64,000 bases of DNA, taken from Entophlyctis helioformis. Lineage: Eukaryota > Chytridiomycota > Chytridiomycetes > Chytridiales > Chytriomycetaceae. Location of the stretch: positions 21,246-85,245 of the forward strand of contig JAHLKH010000118.1 in the NCBI GenBank assembly GCA_025526915.1, in the 5' to 3' direction. The notes under the pieces are model-generated. The model was not told the origin of the DNA. It saw nothing but the letters and a program-made list of their open reading frames with translations, and did not search any database. The stretch's first letter is position 1. Each line of letters starts with the position of its first letter. Position numbers and translations under genes: made by a program. Below, one piece after another: positions 1 through 11,394 of the stretch.

Positions 1-3000
1 AAGGTGCGACGCGTGATTGACATTATGGTCTTGGAAGAAGGTATCGTAGCCACCAAACAGCTTTCTGAATTCTTCGACTGTGTACGTTGTGGCCTTGACA
101 GACAAGAACATCTGGAAGGCGACTGGTGGAGACGGAAGCTCAACAAATGTCGAGTCACTTGCACCTGCGATGAGGGGATCAGTCACAATAACTACAGAAA
201 CTGTTTACCCAACGCTCATCTCCATGTCCACAGAGCATGGGCGAGTGGGAAGCAAACTCACCAGAGCGCGTTGAAACGGGACGAGATGGGCGAGTTTTGT
301 CCACATGGAGCACTTCTTCGGCGGCGGCGGCAGCAGTAGCACCGCTAGTCGCCGTTGGAACCCCCACTGCTGCTCCCTTTGTGGGCTCAGGTGTCTTGTT
401 GCCTGGCGGTGGCGGCGTTATCCCAGGGAGTGGCCTGTACTTCAGCTTACTAATGTCCACACCTTGATTGGCGGAGGGTGGCTGCAAACGGCTGCTTCTA
501 TGTAAGGACTGACGCGGCTGCTGCTGTTGAGCCTCCTTGGGGCCTGTTCGTTCACGAGGAGATGCAGATGATGGTTCGGGAATGCTCATTTGACGACCCT
601 CACGTCGTGCACGCTCAATCATTTCGTGTTGAGCCGTGTAGTTATCCTGCATTAGATTGTTGGCCAGCCATAGAATGTCGTTAATGGAACGAGTCTAAGC
701 AGAAAGACATTGGCAACATCGGTGACAAACCATTTCTGTCTCGTTGAGAACTTCGCAAACTAAATCAAAATCAAAGATGCGAGGTGTGTCCTTTGGAGTG
801 AATATCACTTTGCAGATTCGGCTTTGCCCAGGTGAGAGGCGGCCTTGCGATGGAAGCACTTTGATAGTTCCAGCCGGCCAGAAGGAAGGAACAGTCCACT
901 TGAACGAAGCATCGACCGACTTGGACGTGTTGGTGATCACAACAACCTGCCTCACAACAGCACCAAGAGGTACATTGCCAAAGCTGATGGTTTCCTGTTG
1001 TTGTGTATCGGCAAGAAACAATCAGCATCACATAATATGAAAATGCGTAGTGATCGCAATTGCAAATACTGCTTACAAGTGACAGAGCAGAAATCTGATC
1101 CGACGCATCGATATTGTCCGACGCCGGAATGGTGAGAGGCATTGTCCGTGGCAACTCATGGCGAACACCAGGATGAGAGTCGAGCGACTGAAGACCCTGC
1201 CCTTTGATGGTCACAATTCGTGTGCGGCCAGAAACTACCGAGATTGGAATATCGACTTCGTACTGCTTTTCCTCGAGTGGATGGAAGATCCATTCGATGT
1301 AGTCCATGCCACCAGGAGGAATGGTTCCAGACGATCTCAGACACGAGAGAATGTCAAAGTTGTGGTTTTCCTGCTTAAGCTATGGCGTGCTATTCGTCAG
1401 TGCACTGGTTCGGGGGCAGGAGATGGAGAATGCATGGTCCAAACTTACGCGTTCGAGGGAGCTTGTGTCAATATAGTACTCGAGCGAAACAGAACCGCGG
1501 TTCATCAGGCGATAGGTCTGCACAGGCGGATTGTGAACGCCAATTGAAATCGGATGCAGAGAATGGCTGGCTGATTGTAGATGGAGATACTTTTTGCCGG
1601 GTGGAACTGAATAGCCTGTGAAGCTTATCATGATCTCCTTGCCTATCAACAGCAAGCCATTCGAGAGTTATAAACAGAGAGATCACGAGAACTTATGCGT
1701 TCTGCCTACAAAAAGTGAAGATAGAAATCAAGCACCTACCTGATCTCGAAGCACCGTTGCGTAGCTTGAATACGACAGGAAGCATGTGCAAGCCCGCAAA
1801 TTCATGGCTGTACGACATGAGCACCTGGACTGATTCGCCCTGACGAAGACTGCCACTCTTCGGTGTCACGCAAAAGATGTTGTTGTCGAGAATCAGGTTG
1901 TGATGCAGCTGTTCCTCAGTGTAGTCGCCCGGATCAGCCCAATGCTCAATCTCCACTTCAAGGTCGTTTGGGAAATGGAACACCCAGTCGACAGGAACAA
2001 CACCAGCGTTGAACAACTTTAGATTAAACACAGTTGGCTTGCATCTGTAAGTCAGAATGAGCACATGTTAGGCTGTCGGCTTTCAGACCACTAGCCACAA
2101 AACATGAGCCCTTACCCAACCGATGTTGCGCCAAAGTCAAACAAGAGCTCGGCCTCACTGGTGCTCATGTGAACCTGCGGACTTTCAATAGGGAATGTAT
2201 CGTCATCAAGGGCTTGATCAGCGTACGCGAATGGGTCAGCCTTGGCCTCTGCGAGGATCTCGTTGAACTTGTCGAGAGAAAACAGCTGCCACAAAACTGT
2301 CTTGCTGAAGCCTACATGTTGAAGTATGTTGGATAAGCCTTAAAGCCAAGGATAATTCGACGGATGGGATAGCGTTTCCTACCTTGGCACTGAATGTCTG
2401 TGGCTTTCACCATGGGATGTACCCCTGTCGCAGTCACGTCAAATAAATGATACCGAGGGACATCAGCAAAGGTACGCAGACTGCTTGGAACAACAACGCC
2501 TTCCGCCGCAGCGATAGCATGCGCGTCGATGCGGTAAAAAACCGAAAACTCGTATCGAGACTGGTTTCGCACACAGGCCTTGATCTTCAGGGTTTGATTG
2601 GAGCGTGCTGGAAGGGCCTTGACGAGCTGGGTTATTTCCAGCTCTGATTCTATAACAGGCAAACATGCAGGTCAATTGAGTGTGTACCTATGTACATTGG
2701 CCTGCTTCACTTGGTTACCTTTGATATTGTTTGGAAGTGGGAATAGCTGGTTGTCCTCGGGGTTCTTGCGGTAGATTTCAAGCGTGTAAAAGACGTCGCA
2801 CTCGCTTGGGTTGAACAAGACAATCTCGCGCTCCATGGCAGTGTTGACCAGAATGGTCTCGAACTCCACAATGGATGGCTTTGCAATGACGTTGCCAAGC
2901 ATTCCACGGCCCATCACAACAAAGCTTGCCCTTCGTCGAGCAACCGTTTCGTTTTCGTCTAAATGAATCAGGTTAGTACCGTTGACAATGTGACATTAGC

Positions 3001-6000
3001 GATCACTTACAAAGGAGCTCATGGGAGTAGTAGCACGGAATCTTGAGGATAAAGTTGCTTGTGTTGTTGGGGGCAAAGGTGCACGTCAAGACTGACACGC
3101 TATTTGGGGCAAGGATATCGCAGAGCGGCTCGATAGACACCACAGAGGCATACTGCCGCGGAATGCGCCATTCGAAATTGACAGATATGCGCGAAGTGTT
3201 GCGAATGGTAAAGTGTCGAACTGCAACTGCACCGATGCATGTGGGCTTGAAGCACAGCGTGTTGTTGTCTTCAAATGAGATCTGGGGGTAGTAACCGATC
3301 CCGCGCATTTGGAGGTCCTGTTTGAAGAACGAGTCGGTGTTGGTTGGCGTGTAAGTATGGCGTTCAGCTTACAAGCATCGCTCTGCGTCACACTTACATA
3401 GCTATTGTTCAGAGAGCTGTTGAAATAGCACTTGAGAGCTTGCTCGTATTCTCGTTGCTCGCTTGGGGAAAATCGAAACACAATCAGGCGCGACTCTCCC
3501 TTGTGCAGAATGCCAATGCGTGGCTTAACGGAGAACGTTGCACCACCGCGACTTGCAAGCTCTGTGCCTCCTCCAATGCCCATTGTCGAGCGCACGCCGC
3601 TGTCGAGGAACGAGAACTTGACCGATGTGTCGCCTGAATTGGAAACCCGCACGGTTCGATAGACAGACTTGTCCACATGGCAGGCAGGAAAGTCGAGACG
3701 TGTAGCACCAAAGCTGATCTTGGGGATAAACGTATCTTCGCCAGGCGGGAATGTGTTGCTAGATTTCCAGCGGCAATTATGTTTAGCAGGGTCGTCTGAA
3801 CCTACGATTGCTGATTAAAACTGACCCAGCAATGGTTGGTGTAAGACACCACGGTGGAGTAAACGTATCCTCGTTGACTAGACGGAAATTGCGCATGCTC
3901 TTGAAGTACACAAAGCATTCCAGCTGAGCACCGTAAAAGGAGTTGTCAACCTTTGGACGGAAGTTGACCCGAAACTCCATCGTGCCTTTTGCCAAGATGT
4001 CTGCAACTTTTGGCGTGACGGTGAACACAGGCTCGTCCCTATGATGTGATTTGAAACTGCCTGTGAGTTTCAATTGCCATCAAGTGCGTATTGCGCTGGC
4101 ACATGCAGAATCACTAGGGACACCTACCCACTCGATTCTCCTGGCAATATCCACACGCACGACATTTTCCCCTTTGTGTTGTTTGTAATGCGAATGGTCT
4201 GCGACTCAATCACTCGGTACCTGGAGCAAGCTCCGAAGTCGACATAGGTGTCGTTCAAGGTGCATGCAAGCATTTCTCCTGCGTTTTCGTAAAAGTATTC
4301 GCTTCCCACAAGACCGTCATCGTACGGCGAGTCAAGGATTCGACGCATTGCTGTGCGAGGCGTGAAAGAGTAAGTACAGCACACTGAACCGTTGTTTTCA
4401 GCCAAGGCACTTTACATTGGTGCGCAGCCAATTCTTGATCCGAATACATCAGCACTCCTTTGTTGCATACAACCGTACTGGTTTTGAGCATCTGATCCGC
4501 AGAGCTATACTGATCAGAGGGACTCTTCTGAATGATAGTGTGATTATCAAAACAGTATTCGAATTGTTACCTCTTCAAGCTGCTCGGGTCCATACTGCCA
4601 CAAGCCATTCTTGACACGCTCTTGGTAGTTGAAAATGTGCTGCGGCTTGAACGTCGCTGGTCGTCGCTTGTCATTGTAACACGTGCCCATAAAATCAACA
4701 AACTTGCATATCGCAAAGGTAAGTGTTGGGCCAGGCAGAGAAGCTTTGACACTGCTTGATTCTTTTCCTATCCTTACAATTGCGTCTTGATGCTCAACGA
4801 GACAATAAACACGACGATGGTAGTTTATCGGCTCAACCGGCGAAAACTTGACGGTCAACGCAACAGATGAGTTTGGGTTGATTGTTCCCCATGGCTTGTC
4901 AATGCGGAACGTGCTATTGACTTCTGTCAAAAACTGTGTAACACATTTGTTCGTTTCAGCATGCGCAGTCCATTATTTCAACATGTCTCTGTCGCCCCAA
5001 CTTGCCTGATAGAATGCTGGCGTACTCGTGTGGTTTTGCAAGTACAAGGCGCGGGTGATCGTGCTTCCTGCCTGGGTGTCATGAAAGTTGACAATGTCGG
5101 GGTTGAGAGTCACCTTTGGGCCAACTCCACAGCCACGACAGCTGATTCTGAGAGTGTTCCCGGAAAGAGTTGTAATGTCAAAGTAGTCGTTGGAATACAT
5201 CCCTGCCGCCACGGGTGTGTATGTGATCTGTTTCCCCGGCATTGTAAAGGTGCATGCAACATCGTTAGCCAGATTTGCTGCCACGATTGCCATAAGCTAA
5301 AGTGGCTAGCCTCAATCTGCCGAGATTCATGCATGTTCGACGTACGCCAATTTCGATGCTCTTCTTGCTTGGTACTGTGCCCGAAAGCATCGAAAACTCA
5401 AAGTAAGGGTCCGTGTCACGCTCCGATCTCTTGATTTTAAAGTTGGCGTGAACCTAGTGTGCGTATGGAGGAGATCATCCATTAGCCAGCGCAGGTATTC
5501 GAATCTCTTTGGATACACACAGTAGCGCATGAATAAAACGTACGACAGAGTGGTTTTCTAGCACAAACTTTTTCTCGACGCTTTTGCCGATGAACACCTC
5601 TCCAAAGTCAAACACTTTTGGGTTCCCCTCGATTCTCAAATGAGAGTACTTGCCAATGCCATACACTGTCATGGCTTGGGTGACTTTTGCCTTGTCCCAC
5701 TGCGCTCGATCTCCAAACAAGCATACAGCGACAGATGTAAAGACGGATGCGTCCTTTACCACTGTGTTAGAACCAAGTTGCTTTGATGGATGCCGTTGCT
5801 GCACTTACCATTGGCTTGAACTCGACTGTAACAACACAGCAACCGCCTGGCGGCAAGGATCCTGATTTTGGCGATATGGAGAAGGGCTTGCTGATCTCCC
5901 ATTCAAAGCAGCTGACGAGTTCTCCAGTGTTGCGCAGCACAAATGTCTTCTTTGCCGTTTCACGAACCGGACACAGGGAAAAGTCGACTGTTTCGGGAAA

Positions 6001-6889
6001 CTCAAGCACATGTTCCGGTAGAGTCGCCTTTACAGGGAGATAGAACTTGCCAAACGACGTTGTGAATTCTATAACGTCGCTGTAGCACTCCTGCAAGATA
6101 AGATGGGTTAGTTTGCGCGTTGAAATGCGCATCAAGGGTCCAGATCCGTCAGGACATTGACAGATGCCAAGAAGAAGACGCGCCTTGGCAACTGGCCGGA
6201 ATGTAATTGGCACCGTCCAGCTCATGCCCGCGCTCAGTGTCTGCGTTTCTGGAAAGTCCATCGAGAAATATCTGGTTTGCGGCAGTTTGTACTTGATCTT
6301 TTGTGTTTTCATGACAACGTTTTTGACGACTAGCTGCTTGATGTGCTCGCCGCCAGGTTCCCTGCATACCGCAAGGAGGATGTTTGGTTGGAATGGTCAG
6401 GATGAATAGACCAGGCCAGCAGGTGTGAACTGCTTGCAGAGAACGACCGTCACTTGGGGGATGAATGCCAAATCACAAGGGTGCTTACCAGCGCGTGAAA
6501 TGAACCATCTCAGCGCAGTCGATGCCAAACTGAGCTCGGCGTTCTGCACGGTTTGGGGTCAAGATAATAGCACGCCCACCGTGCCCTTGGCTCGTCGAGC
6601 TTGTCGAGCCAGACACGCCAGACGGTTCAGACTGGCCAAACGTTGCTTGCTGTTGAGGAGCAGGCGGAGGCGGCGAGTCGCAGCATGAGGACGAGGACGA
6701 AGAGGTTGAGACTGAGCCAGCACCAGTAAACGCTCTGTTGTGAAACTTTGTTGCGCCAGCACCAGTGGCGCCTCCTGTTCCATGGGAACGATAGCCTCCG
6801 CCGTGGCCGACACTCGAGACGCCACCAGCGCCAACGTCGACACCAACAACGCCAGACGCTGTTGTGGCTGGCTGCCTTTCAAGATCCAT
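1..6889 (-). CDS. CFAP65: CFAP65 (CCDC108)-like ciliary protein, multi-exon, 3' end off window
   Basis: A multi-exon gene read from 6889 downwards. Exon 1 (6889-6489) encodes a low-complexity Ser/Gly-rich leader ending in FGIDCAEMVHFTRW. It joins in frame to exon 2 (6361-6184, EPGGEHIKQLVVKNVV) and exon 3 (6090-5809, ECYSDVIEFTTSFGKFYLPV). Later exons (about 5804-5475, 5293-4973, 4930-4547, 4405-4124, 4073-3783, 3676-3003, 2917-2312, 2294-1693, 1655-695, 652-179) carry repeated beta-sandwich ASH/MSP-like units with patterns such as KTFVLRNTGELVSCFEWEI. Their order and content match CFAP65, a sperm and ciliary axoneme protein with many ASH domains. The frame is still open at base 1 (VAFQMFLSVKATTYTVEEF), so the C-terminus lies outside. 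The intron after exon 2 appears to use a GC donor (AAG then GCGCGT at 6183). The related ASH proteins HYDIN and CFAP47 fit the first exons less well. Confidence 0.8.
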
Positions 6890-6945
6890 ACGGGTTGTTT
6901 TTGGCTTGCTGACAAAACGCGTTGTCTAGCGTTCATCAATATATC
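6890..6945. promoter_or_regulatory. Shared divergent promoter CFAP65 / TRAPPC1
   Basis: Only 56 bp separate the two divergent start codons. The interval holds AACGCGTT near 6917, a palindrome containing the MluI-box core ACGCGT. No TATA box is evident. A bidirectional promoter is inferred from geometry only. Confidence 0.4.
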
Positions 6946-7086
6946 ATGGCGGTGAGCGCCGTGCGACGCACTTTGGAACGCCCCACTCTGGCATGTTGCT
7001 GATGCTGCTGGCTGCTTCGACAGATATACGACCTGTACATCTTTGACAGACACTGCGTCTGTGTCTTCTACGCTAGCTGGAACCGC

Positions 7087-7121
<35 letters not shown>

Positions 7122-7733
7122 CCTAGGCACTGCAGGCAGCCAACCAACAGACAAGCTGGACAATGGCGGCTCGTCAGGACAGGCAGCAGGGGCAGCTGGA
7201 GCGGCAGGAACAGGAATGGGGGCCGGAGCCAATGCAGCGTCTGGCGGCCTTGGCGCAGGGGGGATGGCAGGCGTGGCTGTGGACAAGCAGGCCGAGGAGA
7301 ACGCCAAGCTTGTGTATGGCGTCGTCTTCTCGCTGCGCAACATCGTCTCAAAGATCAGCCCCAAGCAAGGGTGGGTTGGTGGCTACGGGCACTCGGCTGC
7401 TGTTACGGGCACTCTGATCTGACCCTCACGACCCTTGGCCACTGCGGCCTGAAATGGATTCCTTGGTCGGACAGGGACAACTTTCTGTCGTATCGCACAA
7501 GCAACTACAAGCTACACTACTTTGACACTGCCACTGGCCTCAAGCTCGTGCTCCTGACGGATCCTGGGATGGAGAACATGACCGAGGTGCTCCGCGCCAT
7601 CTACTCGCAGATCTACGTGGAATACGTGTCCAAGAATCCCCTGGTTGCACTGGACAGCGGCCAGATCCAGAACGAGCTGTTCCGCACAAACCTGATGCGC
7701 TTTGTTCGCACTCTCCCAGGCTTCAATGCATAG
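6946..7733 (+). CDS. TRAPPC1: TRAPP complex subunit 1 (Bet5/TRAPPC1)
   Basis: Three exons: 6946-6951 (only Met-Ala), 7024-7370 and 7475-7733, all with GT-AG borders and consistent phase. The product opens MAIYDLYIFDRHCVCVFY and continues KLVYGVVFSLRNIVSKISP, then DNFLSYRTSNYKLHYFDTAT, ending NELFRTNLMRFVRTLPGFNA. This is the longin-fold core of TRAPPC1, a subunit of the TRAPP vesicle-tethering complex and Rab GEF acting in ER-Golgi and endosomal transport. Between the first two longin segments, where animal TRAPPC1 has a short loop, there is an insertion of about 65 residues: an Ala-Gln repeat followed by a Gly/Ala-rich stretch. The six-base coding first exon is unusual but is needed to give the family N-terminus. 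The next gene, on the same strand, starts 67 bp after the stop. Confidence 0.9.
7086..7120 (+). repeat. GGCACA hexanucleotide repeat in TRAPPC1 exon 2
   Basis: About five tandem copies of CAGGCA encode an (AlaGln)n tract inside the longin domain loop. The hexamer unit keeps the reading frame. Confidence 0.85.
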
Positions 7734-7800
7734 AAGTGTGTGATGGTGTGCCCGAATGTTTTTTGCGTTTTTTCCCCGCACATTCCACATCGAATCCATT

Positions 7801-9606
7801 ATGCTCCGAGCGCTTCCTCAGTTGTCGTCTCACTTGCGCTGCACACCCTCGGCATCTGCCTTTGGCGCTGCCCGCCTTGCGGCGCCTCGTGTCCAGCTCA
7901 TGTCTTCCGCATCTGCTGCCCGCGATGCACCGGCGCCGCTCTCTGCCAAGGCGCTGTCGGTCCAGCTTACGCAAACGCCAAAGCCAAAGCAGCCTCTCAA
8001 CCAGCTCGTTTTCGGCCAGACATTCACCGACCACATGCTTACCATTGAGTGGCAGGCCAGTAAGGGTGCGTGCAGATGCTCATGCTTTCGTCTGGCTTCT
8101 TGCTTCCATGCCGCTTGTACGCCGGCAGCAAGCGTCACCCATCCATCCGTCCGTCCGCCTCCATCCGTCCGCCGTGGCTTTGCTGGCGACTCTCTTGGTG
8201 CGCTGGTGGCGGATTGGTCACTGTGCCAATCATGTGGCCTGATCGGGTGACTGGACACATCCACCTTGACAAGCATCCGCATCGCTGCTGTATCTGGGCG
8301 TCCTCTATGCGCTCTTGCCCATTGCTGCTGACGCTGACACTACGTTCCTCCAACCAGGATGGGCTGCTCCCAAGATCCAGCCCTACGGCAAGATCTCTCT
8401 CGAGCCGTCTGCCACCGTGTTCCACTATGCCCTCGAGTGCTTTGAGGGTCTGAAGGCGTACGTCTCTCTGTTGGTGTCGCTGGAAGCCAGACTGTGCATG
8501 AATGCACTTTGAAATGCCGGCATCTGACAGTGGCCTTCTTATCAGATACAAGGACAAGCAGGGTCGCATTCGTCTGTTCCGTCCTGACATGAACATCACC
8601 CGGTTCCTCAAGTCCTGCAAGCGTCTGACTCTGCCTTCGTTTGACAAGGAAGAGCTCCTGACGCTCATCAAGCAGTACGTCAAGACTGAGCAAAGCTGGA
8701 TCCCCAGCGAGCGCGGATACTCGCTGTACCTTCGCCCAACTGCCATCGCCACGCAAGAGTCTCTTGGTGAATATACTGCGTGTCTTTACATGTGGCGAAT
8801 CCTCGAGACGGCCCTTGTGCGAGCCGTACTGAACAACATGCCACGCCTTGATCTATTGCCTCTCAGGTGTCGGCCCCTCGAACCGCTCGCTCGTCTTTGT
8901 GATTGCGTCGCCTGTTGGCCCGTACTACAAGACCGGCTTCTCTGCCGTCTCGCTGTATGCATCCAAGGAGTATGTCCGTGCCTGGCCCGGCGGCACCGGT
9001 GATGCCAAGCTCGGTTCCAATTACGCCTCTGGTATTCGCCCCCAGATCGAGGTTGCCAAGGATGGCTACCAGCAGATCCTCTGGCTTTTTGGCCCCAACT
9101 CGGAGATTACCGAAGGTTGGTCGATTGTTGCTTGCCGCACTGTTCAGACGAATGCCTTGCTCATGCGGCGTGTCTTCTCTTGGTCCTTCTGGCGATCTCC
9201 AGTCGGCACGATGAACTTCTTCATGTACTGGATCAACGAAAAGGGCGAGAAGGAGCTTCGGACGCCTCCGCTTGATGGCACCATCCTGCCTGGTGTTACT
9301 CGCGACTCGATCCTCACCCTGTCACGCGAATGGGGAGAGTTCAAGGTGGCCGAAGGCTCCATCACAATGGACATGGTCACTCGCGCACTCAAGGATGGCC
9401 GCATCCTTGAAATGTTTGGCGCTGGCACTGCCGCCATTGTCAGCCCCATCAAGCGTATCCACTACGACAACCAGGACCTCAACATCCCCGTTGACCCCAA
9501 GGACCCGACGTCGCAGGCCGGTCCTCTGACCAAGCGCTTCGCCGACACTATCATGGGCATCCAGTATGGTGAAATCCCCCACAAGTGGTCTGTCGTTGTT
9601 GACTAA
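7801..9606 (+). CDS. BCAT: Branched-chain amino acid aminotransferase, probably mitochondrial
   Basis: Five exons: 7801-8065, 8358-8457, 8546-8766, 8867-9115 and 9203-9606, all joining in frame with GT-AG borders. The product is a class IV PLP-dependent aminotransferase that interconverts leucine, isoleucine and valine with their 2-oxo acids. Family landmarks in order are [67 protein letters not shown] (with the region that binds PLP lysine), [32 protein letters not shown] and [12 protein letters not shown]. The first 45 residues are rich in Arg, Ser and Ala without acidic residues ([14 protein letters not shown]), like a mitochondrial targeting peptide. An internal Met at residue 34 could give a cytosolic form. 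It ends 46 bp before the convergent Artemis gene. Confidence 0.95.
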
Positions 9607-9652
9607 ACCGCATGCACGCGAATAAACAGTCGCAGCGGCAGCGTTATCTTTA

Positions 9653-11352
9653 CTAAACCGGCTTCGTGCATTGAAGTCGTACCAATGGATGCAATCGACC
9701 GGCTTTGCTCTCCATGAACCTGGCTCTTGCCTGGCTTACTGATTCAGAGTTGATCGCGCGAGACGGTCGCAGCTGATCCGTCTGTGTGCATACATTTGCC
9801 GATGCCGTTTCTGGCGCGTCTTGCGTCATGTTGCTGGACACAAAGCCGAAATGGCCCATGATTTGTTCGCGCCCCAAACGGCCTCCGTCGTCGCTTGCCA
9901 CGGTTGGGTAGAAGCGTGCCGGTCTTATCAGTTTTGTAAACGCTACGAGCTCGTCAAGAGATCCATGCATCGAAAAGAGCACTCGTATGTGCATCTGGTC
10001 ATGGACGTTTTGCGCAACAAAATCAAAGGTGCTTCCATGAAGGAGCCGCCAAGACGTGTGCCGGATGACCGACGTTTCATGGCTCCAGAACATGGCGGAC
10101 GGCTGGATTTTGAGCAATCGGCCAAAGCGCAGGGCTTGCTTGATGGTTTCGCAGTCATCCACAAAAAACCTCGCCTCGGCTTCGTTCGATGTCAGGTGTT
10201 GTGCAATCGTATCGCTCCCAAAAATGTCTTCGCCTGCCAACGTGCACTTGCTCAGACTTTGATACTTGGCCAGCCGCGCAGGCGAGACGTAGATCTGTCA
10301 AGTGCATTAGTATCGGCCGATTCCTGGCAAATGTCGCACCAATGCATCATGCAGAAGCCGGCCAATGAGTGGCTGGATGCATGCCAGCCTACCTTTGTGC
10401 CAAACTCTTGTGCCAATGCAACCCAAATGAGCTCGTATCCAGTTGTTGAGGCGCGAAGCCACACACACGTAGCATCAGGAAACAAGCCCACAGCCTCCAC
10501 AATGGCCTTTATCGACTCCTCCTTCGATATGGGTCGATGAATGGTGCAGATGCCAACACCAAGGAATCTTTAGACGCAGTGTCTTGCATTTCGCCACAAT
10601 GTACTCTCAAGCCACGCTCACCCGCGACGGCAACTGAGACCAGTCTGGGCTAGCAAACGTGGAGTCGGCATAGAGCGTGGTGATGCGACGCTCGGCACTG
10701 TCCAAGTGGCCCAGCATGCATTCGTAGCTGATAAACTGAGTTGCCAAGTGAGCCTCGAGTCGAAAGTCGCCTGTGCACAGCACGCGTCCGTTGGAGCCCT
10801 CGATAAGAACCCTGTCACACATGCCGCCCGATCAGTTCGTCTCCGGTCTCATGTGGGCAGGCTCTCGCACTGCTTCATCGCGGGACTTGCATTGCAGACC
10901 CGGGCGAGTGGTTTGCAGGCAGCAATGTCGCCTGAACGACATCGCCATTGTCCAGGTCGATCGAAACAGACCGGTGGAAGGCGACGGGAACGAGCCGGGT
11001 GATGGACTGCATCAGTTGCCTCAATCGGCCATCTTCAGATATGCGCAGCAGCCTTGCTGTTACTTCCGAGCAAAACACTGGCGCTCCAAGCCTTGCTCCA
11101 GGCAGCCCTCGCAGGTGATCTGTAGTGTTTTGTCAGCCGGCTTCTCTCGACTCTGTTGCCGACGGCAAGATCAAGCCCAGCCAGACGCACCTGCATGGCT
11201 GTGGGTCAGGAAGAATGCTCTGATGTGCGGCTCGCAAAAGAAACAGTCGACGGCAATGGCTGGGTACTGCCCGTCGTATCAGCCGTCGGCCCGGCTGTCA
11301 GACCAGCCTCGTGCCAACTGCTCACCTCCCGGACACGGCCGTCAAACGACAT
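9653..11352 (-). CDS. DCLRE1C: Artemis-like DNA nuclease (DCLRE1C/SNM1 family)
   Basis: Exon 1 (11352-11326) encodes MSFDGRVRE and exon 2 (11266-11191) YPAIAVDCFF through FFLTHSHA. Exon 3 continues DHLRGLPGARLGAPVFCSEV. The joined motif HSHADH is the metallo-beta-lactamase HxHxDH metal site. Downstream are LLPANHSPGSAM (equivalent of HCPGS), GRVLCTGDFRLEA (TGDFR motif) and a beta-CASP part with FPDATCVWLRASTTGYELIW, RFFVDDCETIKQAL and RVLFSMHGSLDELVAFTKLI. Artemis enzymes cleave hairpins and overhangs during non-homologous end joining. The sequence aligns start to end with the catalytic half of animal Artemis; the long regulatory tail of vertebrates is replaced by about 60 unrelated residues. 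The Cys of HCPGS is Ser here. Its start codon is 42 bp from that of the next, divergent gene. Confidence 0.85.
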
Positions 11353-11394
11353 TACAAAATTCGCCAAAAATAAGTCGCCTGATCATCAACAAAA
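11353..11394. promoter_or_regulatory. Shared 42-bp divergent spacer, Artemis / WDR49-like
   Basis: The start codons of the two divergent genes are 42 bp apart, leaving no room for separate promoters and 5' UTRs unless they overlap the neighbouring exon. The spacer is A/T-rich. Shared promoter activity is inferred. Confidence 0.4.
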
